DNA of 64,000 nt, taken from positions 5,022,001 through 5,086,000 of the forward strand of contig OU015677.1 in the NCBI GenBank assembly GCA_907165275.2, written 5' to 3'. The DNA is from Zygaena filipendulae (Eukaryota > Arthropoda > Insecta > Lepidoptera > Zygaenidae). The notes beneath the pieces are model-generated. The model had not been told where the DNA came from, did no database searches, and saw nothing but the letters and a program-made list of their open reading frames with translations. The position numbers were made by a program, and so were the translations under genes. Below, in pieces: positions 24,244 through 37,022 of this stretch. The first letter of the stretch is position 1; each line of letters starts with the position of its first letter.

Positions 24244-24275
24244 GTTACTTTCGCATTTATAATATTACTAGGGAT
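24055..24275 (+). repeat. S1 element copy with (GACA)n tract
   Basis: Head ccccgcggtttcacccgcgt; tail taatattactaggga. At 24211-24243 the tail contains a pure (GACA)n microsatellite, an expansion of the family's natural acagacagac word. Confidence 0.75.
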
Positions 24276-24450
24276 TAGATGAAGATTTCTTTAACTACGT
24301 TTTTAAGTATGTTTTATTTCACACATCTCATAACTTACCCGTTTTAGGCTTACCCTTCATTTTGTAGGAGGTCACCAAATAAATAATAACTGAGGATTTG
24401 GAAAATAAAAAGCTAATAATATTGTACAAGATCTTAAAATATCTCTTGAA

Positions 24451-24780
24451 TAGGGATGTTGACTACTTTTGAAAATCGAAATTCTAATTAGTCCGTCAGT
24501 TAGAAAATAAAAAAAACAATAGACACGTATTTTTTTGCTTTTTTAAATAAATTAAAATATACAGAGATAAAGCGCATTAAAGTTTAGGATGAGGAGGTCG
24601 TGACGTCACTAACCGCAAAACCGCCATACAAACAGTCAGAATAGTGACGTCACGCGAAATTTCAACTCAATATATCGCCGTTATTTTTTGATTACGTAAA
24701 AAAAGAAAAAATACGTGTCTAATATTTTTTTAATAATCTACAAGACGGACTAAAAAATAAAAATTAGTCAACATGTCCAT
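24451..24780 (+). mobile_element. MITE family M1 copy 6
   Basis: One of the best-preserved copies: gggatgttgactac at the left, tagtcaacatgtcc at the right, and both CRE palindromes intact in between. Confidence 0.85.
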
Positions 24781-25026
24781 TAAAAATGTTCTTTTACCAC
24801 TTTTCTCTCAAGTTTCTTTGTTCAGAGTGCTTACAGCCTACAGGGGCCGTCTTTGGGGGGGTCATAACCCCCATGACCCCCCCTCCTGTGCACGCGAATG
24901 GGCTTACCTTCCCTGCACGTGCCAACGACAACTGACTCAAAACTAGCTAAATCAACTTATTTATCCGACTGTACAGTCTGTGATCACTTTAGATTTCTGC
25001 AACAGTGAAACTACAAACTTTAATTT

Positions 25027-25031
25027 TCAGT
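25027..25031 (+). promoter_or_regulatory. Possible initiator of the SVWC gene
   Basis: TCAGT within ttttcagttgaga is an arthropod-type initiator word 120 bp before the ATG. No TATA box is clear. Weak evidence. Confidence 0.25.
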
Positions 25032-25150
25032 TGAGACTCCACCACTACCGCCAACGGTCGTGCAAAGTACCATCTAAATGTGTTTAGTCGGAACACTTCA
25101 CGTACAGTTTTTTGATACGTTTGGTATTAATTGTTTTTGATTTGATCAAA

Positions 25151-28100
25151 ATGATTGTTTTAAAGCTACTATTATGTTCATTTGTAATTGTTAACGCCGG
25201 TCCTGCCACGGAGTCTTATAAGAACCAATGTAAGTTATTACGTTAGTCCGAAAGGGGGTGCCAAACTGAAAGGGTAAAAAATACGTGACAACGAAAACTA
25301 TGCATATCTATTCATGTACAATAATAGTGCTGTTTAATTTGGGGCGTTGTATTCTAACTAGGTGTCAACATAACGTAATGGTATTTTTTTATGTCTTTAG
25401 TTTACAAATTGTTAGTCCGTAATTGGCAGTAAGTAATATACAAAATTACTGTTAATTAGTTTTTAAGTGCTGTGTGAATGAGATGAATGTGATAAATGAG
25501 ATGAATCAGATGAATGGGATGAATCAGATGAATGAAATGAATGAAATTAAATTAACTTAATTCGTTACGAACGGTAAAAACAAAGTTACCTATGTAATAA
25601 ATGGACGCAGATAAGCAATAACATGTTAACCCACAAAATTAAGTTATTGATTCAGAACGATTTATTGAGAGTTAGGGAACGTTTTTTAATTGTGTGTTTA
25701 CCTTATTACATTGCTTAAATATGTAACTAAATATTGAACATAAAAAATGTTGACACAAAAATGGCGCTCCTACTTTTAAAACACAATTTACTCAAAATTT
25801 CTCCAGTGTGGGTTAACATACTATTGCTTATCTATGTCCAAATATGCAACAACAAAAAGCAGCACTTCGCCGTGTCGCAACAAAACAAAAAACACGATTT
25901 TGTTTAGGCGTTAATTTTTTTTTTCTCCCAGACTGCACAGATCCACGGACGCTGAAGAAGCATGACGCGTATAGTGAGTGGGCTGATGCGTACTCCTGTA
26001 CGAGGCATCGATGTCAACCAGGGGGCAGGAACTTGGCCATATACACCGTAGGGTATGGTATTCTTCTATTCAGTTCAGGGTCTTCCCTGATGTGCTTAGG
26101 AGCTGAAGTTGAAGAATAACGCTTGGACATATTTAGAACAACTTTCATTATGGTTGCCATCCCTCAAAGCCCCTCCCCTCCCCAATACAGATAGATAGAG
26201 GTGCAAAAGAGATAATTTATTTATTTATTTATAGTTAATTATAACGTTAAAAAAAAAACAATTACAACAATTAACATAGAACGGTTAACTTATAATAGAA
26301 GACACTCTCGCATACTTACCGCCGCGCGCCGCACTCAGAGTCGACTTTAATGATTACTTAGATTTTTAAAACAAAACTGCCTCAATCAGAGACGTTCAGT
26401 AAATTAATGTTAATTGGCATTTAATGAGGTGTAACTTAACTAGTTAAATGCCAACTAACAATAATTTATTAAACTTGTCTGATTGCGGCAGTTTTGTTTT
26501 AAAAATCTATACTTAACTAAGTAATCATTAAAGTCGACTCTGAGTGCGGCCGTTAGTCTCACAAAACCTCGCACATGCCGTTATTATCTCATGCCATGCA
26601 TCCACAAACAGATCACACTCAGGGTCAGCAATGAGAAGGGCATTGAGAGCATCCAGGGTGCGATACACTGGGGCACCAGCTCTGGATACCGTTCGGCATA
26701 GAGGTCGTGCAAACAATTCGGGCCTGCGGCACTTTCGGTTACCGAGATGTTTTATGGGTACATTGAGTCGACAGGAGAGGTCATGGAGTTCAGGAGCATA
26801 AGTATAGCTTGGACTGATTATAACTAATTATTTTCACCCGTAGTGAAATCGGAGTTCCCGCGGGAATTCCGGGATAAGAGTACCCTATGTCCTTCTCTAT
26901 ACCCTTGACAACGTACATGCAAAATTTCATGATGTTTGGTTGAGCCATTGGCGTGAAAGCGTAACAGACAGACCGACAGACAGATACAGTTACTTTCACA
27001 TTTATAATATTAGTATGGATAAGTAAAATAGACGAAATCATAATCTCTTATATTCCCTTGTATTTTCCTCCAAAACTAAATCGGCTGAGCGAAATTATAT
27101 AAGTTCTATATTTGACCTGTCTGTGTCTGATATGTTAAACAGATGCAAACGAGTAGAGGCACCAGAATCGGCGATCGAATGCGAGGAGGTCGTCGAAGAC
27201 ACCAACATGCAGTTCCCCTACTGCTGCACTAGGCTCAGGTAACTCATACCTTGAAATATTTGTATAAATAATGTAAGTATTTTAAGTTTATCACCATATT
27301 TTATCACATCCATCAATCGTTTCTAATTTGAATAAGTATATTTTTTTACCCGATTTTGCTGATGCGAACTCAAAACTGCATTAAGTAACACGCGTCAATA
27401 AGGCACATCAACACTAGCATTCTCACATTAGCCGATCTGCGATCAGCCGTATACGAGGGGGAAACCTTATGCTCTTATAGATGCAGAGCAGGATGTGAAA
27501 TCAATCGCATATAGTTTGGAATATCTCATTGACATCTTCCAAACCTATAGGCATTAGGTACACCAGCATTGATGATACGTGACTCTTAATTTTTGACTAT
27601 TTTAAACAAATAGTCTGATTCCGTACTGTGATTTAAAGATTGTATAACATTCATCAAGCCTTCGAATCCTGAGGCTCCTGATATGAGGGTATCACGGTTC
27701 CCAATGACGTCATAATAATGCTTAGTGTCAGCGCCGGTCCTAGCCACTGACGCGCCCGTGTCCGGGCGCCCTCCCCCATATCAGGGATGTAATAAAATGC
27801 CTGCGAACACCAAAAAAAAGGAATGAAACCACCAACCTTATCAAATACGTTAATCTTATTACCGTACTTCATAGGGGAGGGAGAGTTTAGGTAGAAAGGA
27901 AGACGACATGCAAAGCGCCTCGAGCGTGGGGTGGCGCCGGTAACCCAGCATTCGTCCGATTCTCAGCCGAATTTGGTTTGTCGCCGACTCGGCGCCCGTG
28001 TGCACCGCCACCCTGCACTAAAGGCAGGACCGGCCCTGCTTAGTGTTTCTCATTATTTGCAGGTGTCTAGTCGTAGTTCGAGGTGAAGTGTGGACACGCG

Positions 28101-28207
28101 TCCTGGGTCAACCCTGGGAGACTCTTCCAGCGGCGCCCTGGAGTCATATGTACAAAATGAAGAAGCCACCTCCACCTGATGGCACATTCTTAGCGAAGTA
28201 TTTTTAA
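25151..28207 (+). CDS. Single-domain von Willebrand factor type C (SVWC) secreted protein
   Basis: Exons 25151-25229, 25932-26052, 27143-27238 and 28063-28207, all GT-AG, give 146 residues to the TAA at 28205. The ATG (tcaaaATGA) opens a signal peptide (MIVLKLLLCSFVIVNA). The mature chain has the full eight-cysteine SVWC pattern: C28, C49, C54, C68 (in VGCKRV), C80, C94-C95 (YCCTRLR) and C100. SVWC proteins are small secreted arthropod proteins; the Drosophila member Vago is an antiviral signal induced by infection, while others respond to bacteria or nutrition. The last 46 residues, with PPPP, lie beyond the usual domain. The final exon can instead splice at 28197 (GAA|gtattt) into the exon at 28505, in frame; see that entry. 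Domain call is firm, function unknown, 3' structure open. Confidence 0.85.
25480..25580. repeat. Imperfect (GATGAATGA)n repeat, LINE-tail-like
   Basis: gatgaatcagatgaatggga repeats with small changes, then ttaattcgttacgaacgg, resembling the tail at 20878. Located in SVWC intron 1. Confidence 0.45.
25603..25839 (+). mobile_element. TIR element, family M3, copy 1
   Basis: Left end ggacgcagataagcaataac, right end ctattgcttatctatgtcc. A reverse-oriented copy is at 39010-39246. Located in SVWC intron 1. Confidence 0.8.
26319..26551. repeat. Foldback MITE, family F1, copy 3
   Basis: Ends as in the other two copies but the left edge is duplicated (ccgccgcgcgccgcactcag). Located in SVWC intron 2. 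Confidence 0.85.
26552..26812 (-). mobile_element. Non-LTR retrotransposon ORF2 remnant
   Basis: The minus strand reads ...CRRPELFARPLCRTVSRAGA, then PVYRTLDALNALLIADPECD and LFVDAWHEI. The order LF-x-P-x-CRT ... SP-x-R-x-LN ... DLF fits the region after the reverse transcriptase in CR1/jockey-like elements. A fragment abutting the foldback element; not a host gene. Confidence 0.6.
26815..27022 (+). repeat. S1 element copy
   Basis: ttcccgcgggaattccggga, then gaaagcgtaacagacagacc and tttataatattagtatgga. The head is degraded (ttttcacccgtag). Confidence 0.65.
27726..28040. repeat. Possible TIR element in SVWC intron 3
   Basis: gcgccggtcctagcc near the left is roughly mirrored by aaaggcaggaccggccct at the right. 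The inside is GC-rich, unlike its surroundings. Boundaries uncertain. Confidence 0.4.
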
Positions 28208-28504
28208 CATACATATTCTAACTGTTCCTTGCGATGTAATATTTTAGGATTCCCTCATGAACGGTACATTTAAAAAAAATACTCCAAAGAACTCTATGTT
28301 CTATACCAGAATTTGAAGTAACTATAGGTATGCCATGTTGTTACAGAGCTGAAATAAGCAGTGTTTTGTTGGAAAATATCAAATGAATTGAATCATAAAT
28401 CTTGGATGGTCTTTAATCTTTAAGTACCTACCATGAAAAGATCAAAAAGTATTCGTTAGGTATTCAGTTACAGAGAGTTTGGATAGTATTTTGTCATTTC
28501 CCAG

Positions 28505-31500
28505 GAATGCAGGCGAGGGTCCAATATACGAGTTGGCAGAAGCACCGGTGGAGAACAGTGGGGGCAGAGATAAAGTGTTGAGATCTGGCAAAAAGGCTTC
28601 ATCAGCTAACGCTGACTGCAACGATACTCCTGCGCTGAGGGCTGCACCGCCACAAACACCTGACATCGTGGTGAGTTGGAAACGGTGGAGCTACAAATTA
28701 AAACTTAAAGAAGCTTGTGGTAATTTTGATGAAGTTATAATTTAACTTTTCTGTTATTTCAGATCGCACTGTCCACGAGCAACGATGTGAAGAATGATCA
28801 CAAAAAATCAGAAACTGGCAGGTGAGTTGCATAAAAGTAGATACCTAACTACACGAAACCTAGTCCAGACAGCAATTAAATTAAACATATCATATGTATG
28901 TATATGTACATACCTTGAAATTAAATAAGAAAATAAGCTAATGAAGCAAAACTTTCCTCCTACTAGATACACTCATCTCCGAAAGACTGGCTCAGGTGGG
29001 AGCACGTATATTGACGACGAAGCAAACGAACAACATAACGAAGATCCTGAGGAAACACCGCAAGCTACCGAGAAGGTAAGACTAAAGGAAGAAAAAGTAG
29101 AAAGGCATTTATTTTTACTATATAAAAACACAAGAAAAGTAATACAAAATAGTAGTAGTAATTCATCCGTACTTAGGGTTGATTTTACAATACACTTAAC
29201 ATTAGGACCAACCTATGAATAACTTCAAAATATGTTTTGTAATTTAACACAGGATAATGTAATGCAACATTTCAGTTGTGTGGACTAATAGAGTAGGATA
29301 CTTAACTCTTTGGCTTGTTTTTGTGAGAAGAAGATAACAAGGATTTCAATGAAAGCGGGTTCTGACTCTTCTAATCATATTCCAATTGCAGCCGTTGGAA
29401 CAATCTTCAGATGAGAAGTTTTACGGGAACGCTTTTGGTGTGACACAGAAGATAACAATGAAGGCAGTTGCAAATAACCAGGTCAGCTCCAATACTAATT
29501 TTTGATAAGAAAAACTAGCTTTAAGCTTATCCAAATAGGTACGCAATAAGTAAATAGAAGAACCTATCAGTGGCGAAGGTACCATAGAAGCCGATTCCCA
29601 CCGGCTTCCCTTCAGACGCAACAACTCTCTCTACCGTAATTGAGAACGTTGTCAGGGGTACAGGGAAGGACTTTTTATACCGGAATTCCCGCGAGAACTC
29701 CGAACTTATCGCAGGTGAAACCGTGGGGAACAGCTAGTAGTTTACTAAGTTGAAGTTAAAGTAGATTTCCGGCTTCCCCCTCTCAATATTTCACCCTTCG
29801 CCACTGGAACCTATAGGTACTAGTTGCGCTTTATTCTGATCTTCACTCATGAACCGTCACCATATTTATTTATTTTCGTTTATTCAGGACAACAACAGCT
29901 ACAAAAACATAATAGATTTAGATTCTAAAATATATTATATCATTTTACCCACTAGCTGAGCTGTGCGGTTTCACCCGCGGTAATTTTGGAGTTGCCGCGG
30001 GAATTCCAGGGTGAAAAGAAGCCTATGTCCTTCTCTGTACGGGAGTACCCTTGACAACGTGTATGTAAAATTTCGTAGTGATCGGTTGAGCCGTGAAAGC
30101 GTAACTAACAAACAAACAAATTCACTTTCGCATTTATTAGTTAGGCGGATATATTATCCCTAATTCTGGATCAGTGAAGTGTGTACGTAGTATTTTTTTA
30201 GCTTCTTTTCCATCAGCCCTCCTCACTTACCGACTGGTTCTGATTTTAGGGTCACCCGCCAGTTTCTTGGACGGAGATACCACAAAACCAATGGAATGAA
30301 CATGATCTGGCAGATCAAGAATCAATGACGCATCGGGTAAGAAACCCCCTGCAAGAGAATAAAGAGAAATTTGACTAGGATATAGATCTTCATCTTCATT
30401 TGTTGATACATTAAAATGATGTTTATTAAATTGTAAGTGCAAAGGTTTTAAGCCAAGTTTCAAGTTCATGGCGTTGCGGTGACGATTTTTAACCTTGAAG
30501 CTTGACCATTACCAATTGATCATGTTCATAGAAAATACAACCTCTTATAGAAGCGTTATTTTAACCACGTCGATGTTACCAGTAATTTTGACTTAACACT
30601 ACAATATGTAATAGATCTCTTTTTGGCTGGTAAATAAATAAGAAAGACTGGAAAGCATATTTTTTTCACCAGGAACCTCCTACATTCCATCAACAAGACC
30701 CTGCTTCTCATGAAATTGAAAAGAAAGAGGAGAAACCAAACAATCTTCAAGCTCTGGTCGACGCCATAGGGAACCGGATGCGAGATATCGAGCATGTGGT
30801 GCAGAGGATGAGTGAGAAGGTCCATCAGGCGAAACCTGGGGACCCTGAAAATGGCAGCTCTGAGAAAAGGTGCCTGCTCAAAATTTTCTCTGTTATGTTA
30901 TCGTAATCTAAGCAACGTGGTGCTGTATAAAGGGTGAATGTGACGATGGTAGAATAGGCTCTGAAAATCCTATGATGATACCTTTGTATGAATTCGATCT
31001 CATTATGATAAAGAATCAAGAATGGGGCAACGATGAGTTGAGTAGATGATAATCAATACTTGCCCCACAGTACTTGCCCCATATTCAAGAACAGGAGTTA
31101 CATCCCAAGTTTTAATTACATAATGGATCTTTTCTGATCTATCTGCCCAGGTATAGGCCATTCGCACATTAGCGCCAAATCTTGAGGCAATTTTACAATG
31201 ACTATTATGCCTCTAGCAATAAGGCCGCCTTTTGCTCTGTATTTACTTTTTATCTGTTTTAGTTTTTATTTTCTCTTCTGGGGCAATAAAGCATATTTGA
31301 TTTGATTTGGTTTGATACCTTGCAGAACGCAGCCCGAGTCAGACTCGGCATCGAAACACCATAAGGAAAGCAGAGGTTCTGGCAAAGATGTCAGCGGTAA
31401 ACCAAAGAAGCAATCACCTGAAGGAGACCATTATAAAAGGTATGATGGTATTTTCTTCCCCTGAAGGGAACATACCTAATCTCTGTGATTTGTTTGCCAG

Positions 31501-33309
31501 CTGATGGACGAATATGCGTGAGAGGTGTTTAAGGTACCTACCTATTGTGAGCGAATAAATGTGTAAGAAAAATGTGGTAAGGATTCCTTATTTCGCACAC
31601 TCCACAAATGATTTTCTGGTTTGTGGATTTTCAATGCCTAAGCCTAAGTATCTAACTGGAGCTTTAAATTTTTTTGTGTTCATCATCATTAATGTGAAAA
31701 TAGAAAATAACTTTCATTGAATAGATAAAAAAAAAAACAATTCTTAAATTTTTTGGTCCAGCTAATCTCCAAAACAGTTGCACCAATTTTGACAGGATTT
31801 CAGTTAAACCCTAAGGCTACTTTTATCAGAGTTTCCGCGGGAATTCCTAAACAGGCACAGTTTAACAAAAAACTTCCGTCATGTAGATAACTTTGTGTGT
31901 CACCTATCCAGCAGGTTCTCAGTCCACAACCGCGGCAGCAAGTACCTCCACAGTAAGACCGAAAGCACCACGGACCAGCCTCTCTTTGTTGAGGACACCA
32001 ACATGAACGGCTACTTCAGCGACGCCAGCAACAGTGTGCTGAGGAGGTCCGGTACACCGAAGGTAACCGGACAAAGTTAGACATCCGATGTCTACTAAAG
32101 TACTAGGTAATATTAGGGACCCTGGTCCCCGGACACATCGACTGTAAAATCGCCAAATACTACTATCTCTTGACAGTTTCCCTATTCCTATAACCATGGA
32201 CCAATTAAACTAAATTGGTCCATGCTATAACCAAAATAAATTGGGTATTCTCCAAGGTATGAAAATCGAAATTCTATTTAGTCCGTCAGTTAGAAAATAA
32301 AAAAATAATAGACACGTATTTTCTGCTTTTTCAATTTAATGAAATTGAACATAGATAAAGCGCATTAAAGTTTAGGGTGGCGGACTCGTGACGTCAATAT
32401 TCATTATAAGCGCCATACAAACTGCACCGGGTTGTGACGTCACGCGAAATTTCAACTCAATGTATCTCCGTTATTTTTTGATTACGTAAAAAAAGAAAAA
32501 ATACGTGACCAATATTTTTTACTAATCTACACGACGGACTAAAAAAAATTTTTTGTCAAGTAGCCAATTATATTCCTAGGTCAATAATGTTCCTTTATTT
32601 AAGTACTAGCTGTGCCCCGCTGTTTCACCCGCGGTAATTTTGGAGTTCCCGCGGGAATTCCGGGATAAAAAGTAGCCTATGTCCTTCTCTGTATACCTGA
32701 GAACGTGTATGCAAAGTTTCGTGGTGATCGGTTGAGCCGTTAAGCCGTGAAAGCATAACAAACAAACAAACTCACTTTTGCATTTAATATTAGTAGGTAA
32801 GGATAATTTGAGAGGACAATCGAATTATCACAACTTCAATAATTCTCCTTACATCTTGTGTCCTTACTAATATTATAAATGCGAATGTGTTTGTTTGTTT
32901 GTTTGTTGAGCTTATTTCACTTAACTACCTACCTACTTAACTTGTCATCATGAAATTTTCCATACCCGTTGCCGAACTGTTTATAGCGGAATTCCCGCGG
33001 CAACTCCTGAATTAGCGTGAATAGTTATCGATTTTTTTTTATTATCAGGAGCCAGCGATGTTAACCTACATGGCGCCGATAGAAAATCGCCGAAAATCTG
33101 CCCACCCCGCGCCGTCGGACTCGGAGGAGATAGAGAAGAAGCGAAAGAAGCACGCGCACAAGAAGAAGAAGACGAAGAGCGGCAAGAGTCATAAGAAGCA
33201 TCACGCGAAAGAAGAGAAAAAGAAACGGCACAAAGGTTTGAACTCGGTTGAAGTTGAGAAAGTTAACGTCGTGTCTTTGGAAGACAGCAGTGCGCTTGTC
33301 AGCAAGTGA
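28505..33309 (+). CDS. Exon block for a charged Lys/His-rich protein; parent gene uncertain
   Basis: Eight exons with clean splice sites and one continuous frame: 28505-28670, 28763-28821, 28967-29075, 29392-29481, 30673-30869, 31326-31439, 31915-32062 and 33049-33305/33309. The chain has no domain I recognise. It is hydrophilic and Ser/Glu-rich, with a possible helical stretch (IGNRMRDIEHVVQRM), then a very basic tail with repeated KK and KH (KKRKKHAHKKKKTK). There is no ATG in the first exon, which begins in phase 2, so it is internal. Joined to the SVWC exons (28197|28505) it gives a 524-residue protein ending at TGA 33307, with AATAAA about 25 bp further on. That TGA overlaps a perfect donor (CAA|GTGAGT at 33306), which is phase-compatible with the galactosyltransferase exon at 45084. 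A lone LYRM4 exon on the other strand lies between, favouring termination at 33307. Confidence 0.7.
29640..29740 (-). repeat. S1 fragment (reverse)
   Basis: accggaattcccgcgagaac then gcaggtgaaaccgtgggg, in an intron of the charged-protein block. Confidence 0.5.
29952..30145 (+). repeat. S1 element copy
   Basis: tagctgagctgtgcggtttc to aacaaacaaattcactttcg. The region 29880-29950 before it was checked as an exon and dropped for lack of a donor. Confidence 0.65.
31145..31317 (+). mobile_element. RTE-type LINE 3' end
   Basis: gcaataaggccgccttttgc followed by a T-rich stretch, ggggcaataaagcatatttg and a (tttga)n-like tail. This is the usual 3' end of RTE-like LINEs in moths. Confidence 0.65.
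32241..32571 (+). mobile_element. MITE family M1 copy 7 (variant ends)
   Basis: Internal M1 words are present but the ends differ: ttgggtattctccaaggtat at the left and caagtagccaatta at the right. The copy at 42292 shares these ends, so this is a subfamily. The first CRE is reduced to gtgacgtcaa; the second is intact. Confidence 0.8.
32605..32805 (+). repeat. S1 element copy
   Basis: actagctgtgccccgctgtt to tttaatattagtaggtaagga. A full-length copy in the intron before the basic exon. Confidence 0.7.
32865..33025 (-). repeat. S1 fragment (reverse)
   Basis: tgtttgtttgtttgtttgtt tail and ggaattcccgcggcaactcc core. It ends about 25 bp from the acceptor of the exon at 33049. Confidence 0.55.
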
Positions 33310-33394
33310 GTGTGGTAAAGTGGAAAAATTAAATAAATAAAAAAACTTAGTTTCTGTCAAAATTATCCTTATCCTTAGGTAGGTAGGTATTAAA

Positions 33395-34012
33395 AATCCG
33401 AAACTGAGTTTGTTTGTCTGTTTGTTACGCTTTCACGGCTGTACCTATCTACTAATCAATTGATTATCATGTTTTGCATACACGTTGTCCAAGGGTAGGT
33501 ACCTACCTATACAGAGACGGACATAGGTTACTTTTATCCCGGAATTCCCGCGGGAACTCCGAAATAAACGCGGATAGGACTAGGTACACGTCAGGGGCCC
33601 AGAAAAGGAAAGAGTAACTTTTGCCCCGGAATTGAAGCAAGATCTCCGAAATTAACGTGCGTGAAACCGCGGGGAACGCTAGTCCCTATACTAACATTAT
33701 ACATACCTACTCAAGTAACTCGGGCCCAGAAAAGGATAGAGTAACTTTGGCCCGGAATTTCCGCAGGATCTCCGAAATTAACGCGCGTGAAACCGCGGGT
33801 AACGCTAGTCCCTACTAACATTATACCTAAACGCTTAAGTAACTCTGTCTGTCTGTTACGCTTTCACGCCTTAACGGCTCAACTGATCATCATGGAATTT
33901 TGCATACACATTGACAGGGGTACAGAGAAGGACTTAGGGTACTTTTTATCCAGGAATCCTCACGAAAACACCGAAATTAACGCGGGGGGAAGTGCGGGAT
34001 TCAGCTAGGTAG
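33395..34012 (-). repeat. Cluster of S1 pieces (reverse)
   Basis: Three cores in a row near 33540, 33750 and 33950, the middle part internally duplicated: gtgaaaccgcgggtaacgct and gtgaaaccgcggggaacgct follow near-identical sequence about 130 bp apart. Confidence 0.6.
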
Positions 34013-35450
34013 TAATAAATAAATTAGATATTTATCAGAGTTTAGAGTCTTCCCGTACGCAGCTAACCAGCTGACTAGTTGAGGGCAGGTAACTCGCTCT
34101 ACCTATATTTATTTACCAAAATAAAGCTGTTGGTTCATTGTAATAACAGCTTGCAATTATTTGAAACTCAAATTATTTTTTCATTACTCATACTCGAAAA
34201 GTAGGTCTGAAGTTGCCTGAGAAGCGGGTTGAAAGTAACACTTTTCAGCCCTAGGGAGAATCGCTTTCAACTGACAGCTGGATACGGCAGAAACTCAAGT
34301 TTTTTTTTTATGTCATAGGGGGCAAACTGGCCAGTAGCACACCTAATGGATGATTTATATAAAATAAAATTCATTCATTTTTTCTTTAGCTAATTCCTAT
34401 TTTTATTTTGACTTTCCTTGCTTTCGTAATGAAAAGCACAGTGTTTTCCTCGGAATAAAGACTTATTTAGTCCCTCGAACCCCGTCTCGGGACTAAATAA
34501 GTTACTTTCATCCCTAGGATAACAATGTACCTACTATTCAGTTTCTGACAGCTGTTGTATTAGTTAGATGGCGTCTTAATTTTATTCTAATGTAAGTTGA
34601 GCTGATAAACTTATTACTGTAATTTGTAAATACATAGGTACAGAAGTTTTCCAAATTGGATTTTTTTTATTCTGAAATCTGAAATATTTTAAATGATATA
34701 TATCTTTGATAGATAGATACAACAATGGATAGGTATTTGACGGGATATATTTATCGTCTGTTTTGACAAATAGAACTGAATTTTTATAGATAAATTATTT
34801 CAAAGTAATGATTCTTTTCTATTTGTTGACTTTAAACAATTTTTTAATTTAACGCACGTAGCCTCGGTCTATGGCGAATCATTGTTTTGCATGACAAGCA
34901 AATCTGAACTCTAACGGGTGCTACATAACATCGCTGTTACAAACCATTGCGTTATTAACTTTCTACTACGTATTATATTGCACTCGAACGTATGTGCAAC
35001 AAATTAGAGTTTTAATTTGCTTGTGTGCGATACACTAATATTGTATTCAGGACTTTGTAACATTGAAAACCTATTTATTATCTACGAATGGGCAATATTT
35101 TTGTGTACCGCAAGTCTTTGTAGATTAAGAAGATAAATGTCCAATTAGATTTAAGGAGATTATTAAAAGTTAAATTTGAACTATTTTGTATAATTTCTTC
35201 GTATACTTAGTACTTACCTACCGTTCTACAATCTAGGCTAGAGGAACCCAAACCGCACATAAAACGAGTACTTTTTTTAATTTACTGCGCTACCCAAAGT
35301 TCATTCCATCTTTTATGACCCACATACCAGGCAATTTTCTGCCTTCTTTTCAACTTTCTTACTCAGACTCTTCACACTATGGCGTTGACCTGCGTTGACC
35401 ATTAGCTTGTATGAGTTCACTGCTTCATAGATTTTGAATCCCCACTAACA
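34013..35450. other. Non-coding, AT-rich
   Basis: Contains a fragment of the 19265-type element near 34300-34350. No exon is supported on either strand. Confidence 0.4.
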
Positions 35451-35454
35451 AAAG

Positions 35455-35735
35455 TAACTGTGTGTCTGTCTGTTACGCTTTCACTCCATAACGGCTCAAC
35501 CGATCATTATGAAATTTTGTACACACTTTGTCAGAGAAACACAAAAGGACATAGGATACTTTTCAACCCAGAATTCCCGCGGGAACTCCAAACTTACGCC
35601 GGTGAAATCTCATGAAATTTTGCATACACATTGTCACTTACAGAAAAGGACATAGGGTACTTTTTATCCTGGAATTCCTGCGGGATCTCCGAAATTTCCG
35701 CGGGTGAAACCGCGGAGAACAGCTAGTTAATAATA
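35455..35735 (-). repeat. S1 element copies (reverse)
   Basis: Two cores: cagaattcccgcgggaactc near 35570 and ggaattcctgcgggatctcc near 35675, the latter followed by the full head gggtgaaaccgcggagaaca. Confidence 0.6.
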
Positions 35736-35971
35736 TTAATTTGTTCTGTAACTTTTAACCAACATCGGAAAAAATGGAGGAGGTTCCGTGTTCGGCTGTA
35801 TGTATGTAGTTCTTAAATGATATTATGCTTATGAAGGATAGAAAACGATCAGTGCTATTTACAATTTTATTGAAAAAATCAACAGTTTACTACAAGGTGT
35901 TCTACATTAAACAAAAATAAGTAAATTAGATACTTATGGTGAAATGCAGAGAATACGTATACATGTTTCTG

Positions 35972-36098
35972 ATACACAGGATGTCTACAAATACATTCTA
36001 TTCAGTGATGTAGGTACTATAAACATTATATTTTGTAAATTACGCGGGACTTGAACGCGATGTTTGCTATAAAAATTTTGGAGACACCCTGTATAACA
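35972..36098. repeat. Small TIR element
   Basis: Ends acacaggatgtctacaaa and tttggagacaccctgtat are imperfectly inverted around ~90 bp. Confidence 0.4.
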
Positions 36099-36466
36099 AA
36101 TATAGAGAGGTATTATAAGGAGGAAAACTTAATGAGGCTTCATCTATAACATAATATACCTACTGTCGTAAACACTCGACTGTGAGCACAACTGATTTTA
36201 CTCTTGCTGTAGCTAAATTTACATAGTAAAAATCAATTTTCCTGTTTTTTTTTTTTAACAATTCAGCATAATAATAATTTATGTACATTTTTTTTTCTTT
36301 CCTTTTATCACAGTCCATTTGATTGTAAATGAATTTTTTTACTGTGGCTGTATCCAATTTATTTTTGTTATATTTCTTAGTTAACAACCCAATTTGTATT
36401 TTGTTAACCAACAGATTACTTTATATCCGATAACAGATATATTCGAGGTCAGTAAGGAGGAGACAA

Positions 36467-36787
36467 TGGGGATGTTGACTACTTTTGAAAATCAAAATTC
36501 TAATTAGTCCGTCAGTTAGAAAATAAAAAAACAATAGACACGTATTTTTTGCTTTTTCAAATAAATTCAAATATACAGAGATAAAGCGCATTAAAGTTTA
36601 GGGTGAGTGGCTCGTGACGTCACTAACCGCTAAAACCGCCATACAAACTGTCAGGATAGTGACGTCACGCGAAATTTCAACTCAATATATCGCCGTTATT
36701 TTTTGTTTACGTAAAAAAAGAAAAAATACGTGTCCAATATTTTTTAATAATCTACACGACGGACTAAAAAATAAAAATTAGTCAACG
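36467..36787 (+). mobile_element. MITE family M1 copy 8
   Basis: gggatgttgactactttt at the left, tagtcaacgcat at the right, both CRE palindromes intact. Confidence 0.8.
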
Positions 36788-37022
36788 CATTGAAGGATGT
36801 TTTTTATGAAATAGCCATTTCAATGTTTTCTCTTCAACTTTGACACAAAATGCATATTCTGTGTATAAAAGGGAATACCAGCCAGCCCCTCTTCTAAGTT
36901 GACAATCTTCTTGGTCGGTGTCACTCTTAACAGAGCGGTCGTGGTCATCACTTTAGGTGTTGGTGGCAAGCTTCACAACACGCCGCCACTCCTCCCTAAT
37001 GGCTCCCTAAAGTTGACAATCT

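Noticed and set aside
29889..29950. Possible extra exon after tttattcag in the charged-protein block
   Set aside because: No usable donor before the frame closes, and it runs straight into an S1 element. The flanking exons join in phase without it.
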